Origin: Clostridium felsineum DSM 794
GTDB taxonomy: Bacteria > Bacillota > Clostridia > Clostridiales > Clostridiaceae
Reading direction: 5' to 3'
Assembly: GCF_002006355.2 (NCBI RefSeq)
Contig: NZ_CP096980.1
Span: forward strand, 2,976,001 to 3,040,000
DNA: 64,000 nucleotides
The notes under the pieces are model-generated. The model did not search any database. It was not told the DNA's origin and saw only the letters and a program-made list of their open reading frames with translations. Shown here in pieces: positions 54,175 to 63,483 of this stretch (position 1 is the stretch's first letter; every line of letters starts with the position of its first letter). The position numbers and the translations under genes were made by a program.

Positions 54175-56466
54175 TTAATTAAACGTAGGTATATCAAATT
54201 TCAAAATAGGATTTGTACAAAAATCAATCAACTTTTTAATATTATAGATTTGGTTATACGCCCATTTTACATCAGTAGCATATTGATGTGTTCCCGGATT
54301 TGCGGGATTCCATCTCATCTTATATAGGGTATTTTGTCCATAAGTTGAATTGTTTATATAACTACTTGATATCCAGCTAGTTCCACCTAATATAGCCTTA
54401 TCAACAGTAGTCCATCCTTGTTTATAAGCAAATTGTGATCCATAATAGTTAGGATTTGAATCAAACGCATTTATTCCAAACATATTATATACAACGGTTC
54501 CATTTACATTCATTCCTGTTGCCAACGTAGAAGTTCCATTTCCTGTTTCTAAAAGTGCATGTGAAACCAAATAAAACACACTTATATTATTCTGCTGAGC
54601 AGCTTGAAGAAATGCTGCACCATGTCCTTGTAAAACTCCTTTACCAACAAGCATATTGTTAACTTCGTCAACACTTATACCTGATTGATAGTTTAGAATT
54701 AAAAATTGATATATGCCATAACTATCAAAAAAATTATTAGGATTAGCATAATATTGAACTGTATTCCTATCTGCTGAAACCCATGAATTCCCAGATTCTG
54801 TTACCGGCTCACCATTTTGCATTTGCTTGTCAACCATTTGTGAAAGTGATATATTATACTTTGTATTTGAAGCATCAACTCCAACTATCTTTGTAATTTT
54901 AAAAGTCCAAGAAATAGTTTTTCCATTTTTATCATAAGCTGTTAATGTAACAGTGTGTACCCCATTTCCTAGTCCTGTCGTATCTAAAGTATAGTTGTAT
55001 CCACTTACATCGCTATTTTGATACATAGGATATGCGTTTTTAACATCAGGTCTTGATGCACCATAAGTAGTATCTGCTTTATATTGGCCATCTACAGAAA
55101 CGGTAACCTTTTGAATTCCTGTAGAACCAATTGCCCATCCTCTTAAATTTAAATTGTTTAAACTTGAATCCTTAGCGAGTAAATCTCCACCCGGCTCATC
55201 CAAATACATCATAGGTTGTAAAACCTTGCAATTTAAACTTATAGATTTAGTTAATATCTGTGCATCTTTTCCTATCATTTCTACCTTTAAACCATTGCTT
55301 CCATCGTTAAATGAATTCATTGGCATTGAAAAAGAATAGTTTATTTGCGCTCCATTTACAGAAGTAATATTTGCTTTTCCAAGTAAATTCGCATTTCTAT
55401 ACACATCAATTTCTTGAACACCATTAGCCTCAATAGCACTTCCATTAATTGTAGCTGTCTGATTGTCGTAATATACACTTCCATCACTTGGTGATGCTAT
55501 ACTTAAGCTAGGTGCTACAGTTTGAGACATATCTCTGACAATTCTTATCCTTACTGCTTGTATATTATAGTTTGCATTTCCTGCCACTGCACCATCTTGT
55601 ACCCAATCCATCCATCCTATATTAGATGTGTGAACCTGATACTGAATATGGTAACCAGATATACTATTTAATTTTATTTTTATTTGTCTAATTCCCAGTG
55701 ATTCTCCAACTGTTCCCGCTATATTACCGTTTTGTACTTCTGACATCCAACCTTTATTTTCTACATTAGCTTGATATGATATACTAGCTCCATTTGGTAA
55801 ATTATCACTACTTATTTTAAAAGATTCCAGATTAAGGTTTCTTCCTGTTGTTCCTGCAATCTCCATATTTCCTACTGAATTCATCCATCCAACATTTTGA
55901 ACCTGCGCTTGATAATTTGCATTTATATCTCCTGTAGGCTCAGCTGGTTGTGGAACAGGCTGCTGTGCATCCTTTACAATCTTAATCCTTATAGCTTCAA
56001 CTCTAAGGTTTTGACCTGTTGTTCCTGCAGTAGCACCATCTTGTACCCAATCCATCCATCCTATATTTTGTACATGGGTTTGATATTGAACATGATAATT
56101 TGAAACTCCAGTAAGATTAATTCTTATAGCTTCAATTCTAAGAGCTTGGCCTGTTGTTCCTGCTATAGCATTTGCTTGTACTAGTGGCATCCATCCTATA
56201 TTCTGTACGTGCACTTGATAATTGATTGCTACACCTGGTACAACACTTTCATTAGTAAGACTTATCTTCAATGCCTCGATTCTAAGATCTTGGCCTGTTG
56301 TTCCACTAATATTACCATCTTGAACAGGTTGCTGCCATCCTATATTTTGTACATGTGATGAATATTGAACACCTAAGTCGTTGGTTTGTGCACTTACTTT
56401 ACTTGAAAATATAGATATAAACATTAAAACGAACATAGTAATTATTATGTTCATTTTTTTAGTCAT
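54175..56466 (-). CDS. Secreted glucosaminidase with six ChW repeats
   Basis: The 763-residue protein has a signal peptide (about 1-26, cut near VSA-QT) followed by six clostridial hydrophobic ChW repeats (about 30-325), each with a GW pair and a pattern like VQNIGWMDWVQDG then AGTTGQ. Two Ig-like domains (about 335-530) follow, then a LytD-type N-acetylglucosaminidase (about 540-763) with catalytic Glu in SHALLETGNGTS. It should cut peptidoglycan outside the cell; the ChW repeats likely bind the surface or substrate. ChW proteins are abundant in C. acetobutylicum and relatives. It stands alone between polysaccharide gene sets. Confidence 0.93.
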   Translation of the reverse strand: MTKKMNIIITMFVLMFISIFSSKVSAQTNDLGVQYSSHVQNIGWQQPVQDGNISGTTGQDLRIEALKISLTNESVVPGVAINYQVHVQNIGWMPLVQANAIAGTTGQALRIEAIRINLTGVSNYHVQYQTHVQNIGWMDWVQDGATAGTTGQNLRVEAIRIKIVKDAQQPVPQPAEPTGDINANYQAQVQNVGWMNSVGNMEIAGTTGRNLNLESFKISSDNLPNGASISYQANVENKGWMSEVQNGNIAGTVGESLGIRQIKIKLNSISGYHIQYQVHTSNIGWMDWVQDGAVAGNANYNIQAVRIRIVRDMSQTVAPSLSIASPSDGSVYYDNQTATINGSAIEANGVQEIDVYRNANLLGKANITSVNGAQINYSFSMPMNSFNDGSNGLKVEMIGKDAQILTKSISLNCKVLQPMMYLDEPGGDLLAKDSSLNNLNLRGWAIGSTGIQKVTVSVDGQYKADTTYGASRPDVKNAYPMYQNSDVSGYNYTLDTTGLGNGVHTVTLTAYDKNGKTISWTFKITKIVGVDASNTKYNISLSQMVDKQMQNGEPVTESGNSWVSADRNTVQYYANPNNFFDSYGIYQFLILNYQSGISVDEVNNMLVGKGVLQGHGAAFLQAAQQNNISVFYLVSHALLETGNGTSTLATGMNVNGTVVYNMFGINAFDSNPNYYGSQFAYKQGWTTVDKAILGGTSWISSSYINNSTYGQNTLYKMRWNPANPGTHQYATDVKWAYNQIYNIKKLIDFCTNPILKFDIPTFN

Positions 56467-56876
56467 TAATGTTCACCTCCCTTCAGCAAAATAAATAGTA
56501 TATATTATTTTTCGTAATATATATTTATAAATTGAGTATATTGAGACTTTTATATTAAAATAATATCAATATTTAATTGATATTACTCAATTTAGCTTAC
56601 TTATTACCGGTATTTAATTTTTTCTACATAAATATAATATTATTATTTTATATCTTCCAAGTCAAGTTAACTAATCCACTGATTTACCACAATAAACTTA
56701 TTTTCCTTATTTTTATACAATAAATTCGCCTTAATATATTATTTCAACAACTTTTTTATAAATGGCTTATTTTTACTATAATATAAATAATTAAATTCAA
56801 AAAATATTAAAATTTAATTATTGTTATAAAAAATGTCTATCTAAACCTTAAATGTTAGATAGACATTTTTTATCTC
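56467..56876. other. Intergenic region upstream of the ChW gene
   Basis: This 410-bp A+T-rich stretch holds nested inverted repeats: AAATTGAGTA (56529-56538) pairs with TACTCAATTT (56584-56593) around an inner TAATATCAAT/ATTGATATTA pair (56561-56585). They could be a control site for the leftward ChW gene. The rest shows no coding frame; a terminator lies at 56828-56871. Confidence 0.45.
56828..56871 (-). terminator. Terminator of the right polysaccharide gene set
   Basis: AAAAAATGTCTATCT (56828-56842) and its exact reverse complement (56857-56871) form a 15-bp stem with a 14-base loop, just past the leftward GT4 stop at 56877, with a T run. Confidence 0.85.
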
Positions 56877-58187
56877 TTATTTGAATATAACTTTTTTTAT
56901 CATACGTTTAAGTTTAGAAATAATCCTTACATAATAATATTTCATGAGACCCTGACTTTTATAGAAAAATTTAACTTTCTTTACTTTATCAGAAGAAATA
57001 TAAGGATTTTCACAGAACTGAAGTAGCGGCTTAACAACATTGTTCCATTTATAAGATTCTTTTACTTGTCTAATGTTTTGTTTTGCCTCCTGATATTTTT
57101 CCTTATTATCAATTAATTCTAATATTTTATTTGCCAATTCTTCATGATTGCCAGCTGTATGGCAAAGTCCTAAATCATTTTTTTCTACAAGTTCAGACAT
57201 ATAGTCTCCATTAGTAAGAACCATGGGTAAATCGCACCATAAATAATCTAATATTCTAGTTCTAAAAGAGTATCTAGTTTCAAGATTATTTAAATATGTA
57301 CTTACTCCTATATCTGCTTCTAGAAGATAATTTTGTCTTTCATTATAATCAACCCACTCATTAAAAAATACATTTTTATTATAAATTCCATATTTCTTAC
57401 TTCTACTTATACACTCATCGGCTACTGTTGTATCAACATTTAAGCTTGGATGACCAATTCCCATAAAAAATAACTTTATGTCATTTCTCTTTAGGCATAT
57501 ATCTTTCATAGATTCAATTAATGTAATTGGATCAAACCAGTTCCATATACCTCCACCCCATATAAGTACTTTATCATCTTCATTTATATTAGGCCAAACT
57601 CCCTTTAAAACATTCTTATTTTTTTTAGGTTCTTCATCATTAAATCCAAATGGTACAACATCAATTAATTTTTTCATTTGGACATCATCTGTGTAGGTAA
57701 CAGGATTAATTCTATTTAATGCCGAAAGCATTCCCATCCAATAATCTTTTTGCTTTTCACTAGCACATATAAAGAAATCACCAATAGCTAATTGCTCTAA
57801 TAATATATTTACATCTGTTTCATGATAATCTACACGCTCTTTTAAACTTAAAAACTTCCGTAATTCTAAATTTTCTAATGTAATTGGATCATATATATCA
57901 ACTGCTATAGGTTTTTTTATATGCTTTAAAAAAGGATACAATCTAAAGGCTATTCCTTGAACTACTACAGAATCCACTTCTTTAACTTTATTTTTAAGTA
58001 CTCCCTTATCACCTATAATAACTTCGAACTTTTCATTCTCGAAACTCATATCAGTTTCTTTATTAGGTATAAACAAAACAACCGAAAGCTTTTTTGATAA
58101 TTCCCTTGCAAAATTTAAGTACCTTATACCTGGTCCTGACATTTTTTTTGCAATATTATCAGGACTAATCAATAAAACGCTTCTCAT
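56877..58187 (-). CDS. Family 4 glycosyltransferase, paralogue of the neighbour's GT4 domain
   Basis: A 436-residue GT-B enzyme. The N-terminal lobe starts VLLISPDNIAKKMSGPGIRY and the C-terminal lobe has LIWGGGIWNWFDPITLIES near 205-223 and the late ETRYSFRTRILDYLWCDLP near 305-323. The same motifs occur in the central part of the 1044-residue protein encoded just upstream, including near-identical DNA around the GGGIWNW codons, so the two arose by duplication. It should add a sugar in the ABC-exporter-dependent glycan pathway. It is the last gene of the right leftward set. Confidence 0.87.
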   Translation of the reverse strand: MRSVLLISPDNIAKKMSGPGIRYLNFARELSKKLSVVLFIPNKETDMSFENEKFEVIIGDKGVLKNKVKEVDSVVVQGIAFRLYPFLKHIKKPIAVDIYDPITLENLELRKFLSLKERVDYHETDVNILLEQLAIGDFFICASEKQKDYWMGMLSALNRINPVTYTDDVQMKKLIDVVPFGFNDEEPKKNKNVLKGVWPNINEDDKVLIWGGGIWNWFDPITLIESMKDICLKRNDIKLFFMGIGHPSLNVDTTVADECISRSKKYGIYNKNVFFNEWVDYNERQNYLLEADIGVSTYLNNLETRYSFRTRILDYLWCDLPMVLTNGDYMSELVEKNDLGLCHTAGNHEELANKILELIDNKEKYQEAKQNIRQVKESYKWNNVVKPLLQFCENPYISSDKVKKVKFFYKSQGLMKYYYVRIISKLKRMIKKVIFK

Positions 58188-58200
58188 TTTTATTCTCCCA

Positions 58201-61200
58201 CTATTTTCTTAATATTTTCCTAAATATTCTAAATATATTTAAATTCTTAATTCTACTAAGATTTCTATCCAACTTACCTACGTGGCTTTCAAGTTCATTT
58301 ACATTTACTTTTACTTCTCCTAAAGAATTTTGTAGACTTGATATCTTTTTATTTAAAGAATGCATCTCTCCTATTTTTTTAAGAATCAAACTATTTAACT
58401 CTGTTTGATTTCCCTCAGCTGAAAGAATTTCTTCTGAAATATCAGGAACATAAGAAGTTTCGTCTTCATCAAGTACAATACATCTATCTTTATCTATAGG
58501 ATTAACCTTATATATACATTTTGTTTTAAAAAGTAAACTTCCCTTGAGTTCTTTTCCATTTTCAACTATACAGCCTAAATAATCATTTAAATCTTCTTCG
58601 TCTTCTCCATCATTTTTCCATACAGTTATACAATTAGTATAATCATCTGTATCTGCATCTAATATGAATTTAAAAGTCCTATTTTGAGAATTCATTATAG
58701 GCTTCTTGAATTTTATACTTATCCATGAATTATCTGAAAAAGCAACTGCATCTAGACTTTCCTCAATTATTATATTATTTGAACTTTCTTCATACAAATA
58801 AAACTTTATTTTATGATCATTTTTCCTACCATAAGTTGCAATTTTTATATCAATAGCCGCTAAATTTGGATATCTACATATAAATTTCTGACCAATCTTT
58901 CTTTCTTTGGTTAACTGTCCCACATTGGATGTTTGTCTTTCCTGGGAAATATCAACAATAAGATTTCTATTTGAATCCACATTAACTTTTTTCTTCTTTA
59001 TTGGATTATTACAGAATTCTATTAAAGGCTTCATTACTTCTTTCCATCTATATTCTTCTCTTATTTTAGCTATATTTTCCTTACAAGTTTCATAAAAGCC
59101 TTCATCTGTAACTAATCTCAATATACCATCCTTTAAGCTAATTGCATCTCCATATTTCACAACAACTCCTAAGCCATCTCTTTCTATAAGTTCTGCAAAA
59201 TAGTCACCTTCTGTAGCTATTATAGGAAGCTTAGCCCAAAAATAATCTAATATTCTAGTTCTAAATGAAAATCTAGTTTCAAGATTATCTAAATGACAAC
59301 TAACTCCTGCAAAAGATTCCATAAGAAAATTTTGTCTGTCATTATATTCAACCCAATCCATATTAAAAAATACGTATTTATCCTTTAAATCCAAATCTTC
59401 AGCCAATTTTATAGCATTATTACACATTTCCATTTCTGGCACTCCAGGATTAGGATGTTTAACGCCTAAGAAAAATAATTTAATATCATCTCTTTCTTTA
59501 GATATTTCTTTTATTGCCTTAATCAATGTAATTGGATCAAACCAATTCCATATACCTCCACCCCATATAAGCACCTTATCTGTATCTTTTAGATTAGGTA
59601 TTTTATCCTTCATCATTTTTTTGCTATTTACAGGTTCATCATTACTAACACCAAATGGAACCAAATCAATAAGTTTATCAAGCTTATATGACAAGTCATA
59701 TTCGTAAGGATTTACCTTATTTAAAGCCGAAAGCATTCCTATCCAATAATCCATCTGTTTATCATTAGCACATATGAAATAGTCTCCTAATTCAAGTTGC
59801 TCTAATTGTATCTTCAAATTTAAATTATTTGCTTCAACTCTATTTTTTATACTTTTATTTTTGTAGGTTTCTAAAATTTCTATAACAAAAGGATCATATA
59901 TATCAACTATAAGTATCTTCTCGGAACATATATCTTTAAGTTCAGGTATTATTTCAAGTATTAGTCCTTGAATTATTATTATGTCGCTTTCATATGCTGA
60001 TCTTATAAGATTATCAGCCTTTCCAGGTTCGTATGATACCATTTCAATATTAAGTTCAGAGGTATCTATTTCATTTTCATTAGGTATTGCTAAAAATACT
60101 TCATTATATTTGCCCAATTCCTTAGCAAACTCCCAATATCTTATACCTGGTCCAGCCATCTTTTTAGCTATCGGCTCGTTAGATATAAGTAAAATCTTTC
60201 TCTTAAACTTAGCATCTAACTTTTCTTCAATATTATATGTATTTAATAATTTTTGAAACTTATCTAAGTACTTATAATCATGATAGTATTCCACAGGAAA
60301 TGGCATCAATGGATTCGGTATTAACTCTTTTAAATCAGTATCCTTGACCTTTCTATTCTTTTGTATATACTGTCTTTTCTCATTAAGTCTTTGCAAATTA
60401 TTTGTAAGGTCATTTATAGCAACTAGGGAAGAGAAATTCTTTTCATCAGAATCAATTTCAAAAAAAGCATCCTCAGTATTTGTTATATCAAAAATTTCTT
60501 CATCTAATTTCAAATCCATCTGTATTCTTTGAATCATTAAAAGTAAATTGCATAAAACAACATCAAAATTGTCACTTGAATAATTTTTATATATTGTATA
60601 CAATGCATTTCTTTCAAATAAAGTTTTCATTTTATGCTGATTGAATTTTTTAGATGTTCCATTATGTCTATGATAGCATATAGCCTTAGAACAAAATTTA
60701 ACCTTATATCCTAAAACCCATAATCTCCATCCAAGATCAACATCTTCATAATAAGCAAAGTAATCTTTATCAAATCCGCCTATTTCTAAAAATACATCCT
60801 TCTTTATTAGCATAGATCCACCGCAAGCAAAAAGTATGTCTCTATCTTCATTATACTTCTTATTTGCGTCTTTAATATCCATACCATAATCGTATTGATA
60901 ACCATATCCAGCAAAACTTACGCTTCCACCCGCAAAATCCAGCTTAGATCCATCCCAATTTAATATCTTACTTCCTACACACACATAGCTGTCATCATTG
61001 CAATTTTGAAGAGTTTCAAACATATCATTAAGCCAATTTTTGTCTAATTTCATGTCATTATTAATTAATGCTAAATACTCTCCTTCAGCTATTTTAGCTG
61101 CATCATCATTAGGTTTTGCAAATCCCTCATTAGAATCATTTCTTATAATTTTAACTGCGGGATAATTTTTCTTTAAAAATTCCACTGATCCATCTTTTGA

Positions 61201-61335
61201 ACCATTGTCTACAACTATGTATTCAATTTTATCACTTGGATATGCTAGATTTTTAAGTTCACTAAAACAATTTTTAAGATGCTGCAATCCATTATAATTT
61301 ACAATTATAAAACTTACTTTAGGATAACTATTCAA
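58201..61335 (-). CDS. Multidomain GT2-GT4 glycosyltransferase with coiled-coil tail
   Basis: The 1044-residue protein joins a GT2 domain (about 1-265: SFIIVNYNGLQHLKNC, DNGSKDGS, ALINNDMKL), a linker, a GT4 domain (about 375-790: LLISNEPIAKKMAGPGIRY, LIWGGGIWNWFDPITLI), a beta-sandwich, carbohydrate-binding-like part (about 800-950) and a C-terminal coiled coil with a basic end (about 975-1044). Two catalytic domains on one chain suggest that it adds two sugars in turn, or polymerises a disaccharide repeat; the coiled coil might set chain length as in some ABC-dependent O-antigen systems (inference). It lies 13 bp before its GT4 paralogue and 33 bp after the Wzt gene. Confidence 0.87.
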   Translation of the reverse strand: MNSYPKVSFIIVNYNGLQHLKNCFSELKNLAYPSDKIEYIVVDNGSKDGSVEFLKKNYPAVKIIRNDSNEGFAKPNDDAAKIAEGEYLALINNDMKLDKNWLNDMFETLQNCNDDSYVCVGSKILNWDGSKLDFAGGSVSFAGYGYQYDYGMDIKDANKKYNEDRDILFACGGSMLIKKDVFLEIGGFDKDYFAYYEDVDLGWRLWVLGYKVKFCSKAICYHRHNGTSKKFNQHKMKTLFERNALYTIYKNYSSDNFDVVLCNLLLMIQRIQMDLKLDEEIFDITNTEDAFFEIDSDEKNFSSLVAINDLTNNLQRLNEKRQYIQKNRKVKDTDLKELIPNPLMPFPVEYYHDYKYLDKFQKLLNTYNIEEKLDAKFKRKILLISNEPIAKKMAGPGIRYWEFAKELGKYNEVFLAIPNENEIDTSELNIEMVSYEPGKADNLIRSAYESDIIIIQGLILEIIPELKDICSEKILIVDIYDPFVIEILETYKNKSIKNRVEANNLNLKIQLEQLELGDYFICANDKQMDYWIGMLSALNKVNPYEYDLSYKLDKLIDLVPFGVSNDEPVNSKKMMKDKIPNLKDTDKVLIWGGGIWNWFDPITLIKAIKEISKERDDIKLFFLGVKHPNPGVPEMEMCNNAIKLAEDLDLKDKYVFFNMDWVEYNDRQNFLMESFAGVSCHLDNLETRFSFRTRILDYFWAKLPIIATEGDYFAELIERDGLGVVVKYGDAISLKDGILRLVTDEGFYETCKENIAKIREEYRWKEVMKPLIEFCNNPIKKKKVNVDSNRNLIVDISQERQTSNVGQLTKERKIGQKFICRYPNLAAIDIKIATYGRKNDHKIKFYLYEESSNNIIIEESLDAVAFSDNSWISIKFKKPIMNSQNRTFKFILDADTDDYTNCITVWKNDGEDEEDLNDYLGCIVENGKELKGSLLFKTKCIYKVNPIDKDRCIVLDEDETSYVPDISEEILSAEGNQTELNSLILKKIGEMHSLNKKISSLQNSLGEVKVNVNELESHVGKLDRNLSRIKNLNIFRIFRKILRK

Positions 61336-61368
61336 AATATTTTCCCCACTTTCATTCTCAAACGATTA

Positions 61369-62628
61369 TTAAAGCATCCAATCACAACTAATTTTAACTC
61401 TTCCGTCCTCTTTTATATTACCTTCATGAATAGTAAACCAATAATGCTTATGTCTAAAATCATATATTTCTTCCATGTTTTCATCTAAAAGACCAATAGA
61501 AAAATAATATTTAGATTTTAGCAAAAGTTCATTTTGCAAAGAAAAGCTAACCATATTAGTATCCTTCATTTCAGTAATTAACATTCCATCTTGCTTGCAA
61601 TCATGGTATACAAGTTTAAATCCTTCTTCAGTGACTATTTCAAATGCCATAACAGCTGCTTTAATATCAGTATTTTTCTTAAATTCAACATTTACTTTTA
61701 TATTTTCTTCAGTACCAAAAAAGTTTCTTGGTCTCCCCTCTTTATCAGAGAAGTACAATTTTGTTATTTCTAACTTTTTATTTCCTTCTCTATTTCCATC
61801 TTTAAACTCTTCTGCTTCATGAAGTTTAAAATCAAAATCAACTAAGCTTTCCTCAGCAGTTTCTTCTTCCTTTTTATGATCTTCACTTTTAGCATACAAC
61901 AATTTCATATATAGTCCGACCATTCTATCTGTAGAACCCTCTATTACTTCTCCACCTTTTCTTATGAATATACATCTATCGCATATACGTCTTACTGTAC
62001 TCATATCATGTGAAACAAATAATATAGTCTTTCCTTGTTCTTTAAATTCTTGTATTTTATTAAGACATTTTTTCTGAAAATTTGCATCTCCAACTGCTAA
62101 AACTTCGTCTACAAGAAGTATATCTGGATTTACAGTTACAGCAACAGAAAAACCTAATCTCATATACATTCCAGAAGAATAATTTTTAACTGGCGTATCC
62201 ATGAACTTCTCTAGTTCAGCAAATTCTACAATTTCATCATATCTTTCATCTATTTCCTTTTTGCTAAGCCCCATTATTGACCCATACAAGTAGACATTTT
62301 CTCTACCAGTCATATCTGGTTGAAAACCAACTCCAACTTCAAGAAGTGATGAAATTTTTCCAGTAACACTTACATTTCCTTCATTTGGTCTAATAATATT
62401 TGCAACTAATTTTAAACTAGTACTTTTACCTGTTCCGTTTTCTCCAATTATACCTACAGTCTCTCCTTGACTAATTTTAAAAGAAGCATCTTTAAGTACA
62501 TGAAGCTTAGTAACTTCAAGTTTATTTCTATTAAGTACCTTGTTTAAAAACTTTTCCTTCAAAGAATAGCTCTTATTTTTATATAAATTAAAATATTTCG
62601 AAACGTTTTTAAATTCAATAACTACCAT
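61369..62628 (-). CDS. Polysaccharide ABC transporter ATPase (Wzt)
   Basis: The 419-residue ATPase has Walker A GENGTGKST near 65-73, the signature YSSGMYMRLGFS near 147-158 and Walker B ILLVDEVLAVGD near 170-181, then a C-terminal beta domain (about 265-419) of the Wzt type that binds the glycan to be exported. ATG at 62628 is chosen because GGAGTG is 9 bp upstream; a GTG at 62640 lies inside that ribosome site. It pairs with the Wzm permease gene just upstream. Confidence 0.93.
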   Translation of the reverse strand: MVVIEFKNVSKYFNLYKNKSYSLKEKFLNKVLNRNKLEVTKLHVLKDASFKISQGETVGIIGENGTGKSTSLKLVANIIRPNEGNVSVTGKISSLLEVGVGFQPDMTGRENVYLYGSIMGLSKKEIDERYDEIVEFAELEKFMDTPVKNYSSGMYMRLGFSVAVTVNPDILLVDEVLAVGDANFQKKCLNKIQEFKEQGKTILFVSHDMSTVRRICDRCIFIRKGGEVIEGSTDRMVGLYMKLLYAKSEDHKKEEETAEESLVDFDFKLHEAEEFKDGNREGNKKLEITKLYFSDKEGRPRNFFGTEENIKVNVEFKKNTDIKAAVMAFEIVTEEGFKLVYHDCKQDGMLITEMKDTNMVSFSLQNELLLKSKYYFSIGLLDENMEEIYDFRHKHYWFTIHEGNIKEDGRVKISCDWML

Positions 62629-62686
62629 AAATATATTCACTCCAATTTATTCTAAAGCAGTCCATTTAGATGAAACTGCTTTTAAA

Positions 62687-63472
62687 TTAAACTTCCTCTG
62701 CAAAATCATTCTCTATTCTTCTAAATACTTTATCACCTATGTATATTAAAGCTAAATCCCATATTATTATTATCCCTACATACATTGGGTTGGGCAATTT
62801 TCCTTCTATTAAAACACTTCTTAAAGCTTCCATAATCATAGTCATAGGATTTAAGAGCAGTATATTTCTGTAAACTTTAGGAATAGCACTTAAAACATAC
62901 ACAATAGGCGTTAAGTAAAACCATGCCATAAATATAACTTCTACAAAGTGGGAAATATCTCTATAAAGTACATTAAGTGAAGATAATATTAAAGATAATC
63001 CAATAGAAAACCCTAAAAGCAGTATTAATATTATAGGTAGTAACAGTATACAAAAAGTAAACTGTACACGTGATACTATCATAGCTCCAAATAAAATAAC
63101 AAGAGTTATTAAAAAGCTTACGAAATTAGAGAAAATTATAGACAAAGGCATTATCTGCCTTGGAAAGTATATTTTCTTAATTAAATTAGAATTAGAAATG
63201 ATTGATGTAGTACTTCCTTGAACAGCTGCTTGAAAAAATTGCCAAGGCAAAAGTGCTGCAAGTAAGTTAACTGTATAATTAGGTGTTGTCTGATGCATAA
63301 TATATTTAAACGCAAAGGTATAAACAATTAAAAGCATTATAGGATTTAAAAATGACCAAAAGAATCCCAAAGCAGAATTTCTATATTTTAATTTCAATTC
63401 CTTCATAGTTAAGTTTTGCAAAAGTTCTTTATATTTTATTATCTCTTTGATAGTGTTAATCAAAGGTTTCAC
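62687..63472 (-). CDS. Polysaccharide ABC transporter permease (Wzm)
   Basis: A 261-residue ABC-2 permease with six membrane helices. LTMKELKLKYRNSALGFFWSFLNPI near the N-terminus and YFPRQIMPLS near 95-104 are typical of Wzm/TagG/RfbA. With Wzt it exports an undecaprenyl-linked polysaccharide or teichoic acid. It lies 11 bp after the sugar transferase gene and 58 bp before wzt. Confidence 0.93.
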   Translation of the reverse strand: MKPLINTIKEIIKYKELLQNLTMKELKLKYRNSALGFFWSFLNPIMLLIVYTFAFKYIMHQTTPNYTVNLLAALLPWQFFQAAVQGSTTSIISNSNLIKKIYFPRQIMPLSIIFSNFVSFLITLVILFGAMIVSRVQFTFCILLLPIILILLLGFSIGLSLILSSLNVLYRDISHFVEVIFMAWFYLTPIVYVLSAIPKVYRNILLLNPMTMIMEALRSVLIEGKLPNPMYVGIIIIWDLALIYIGDKVFRRIENDFAEEV

Positions 63473-63483
63473 CTACTTTTTTT

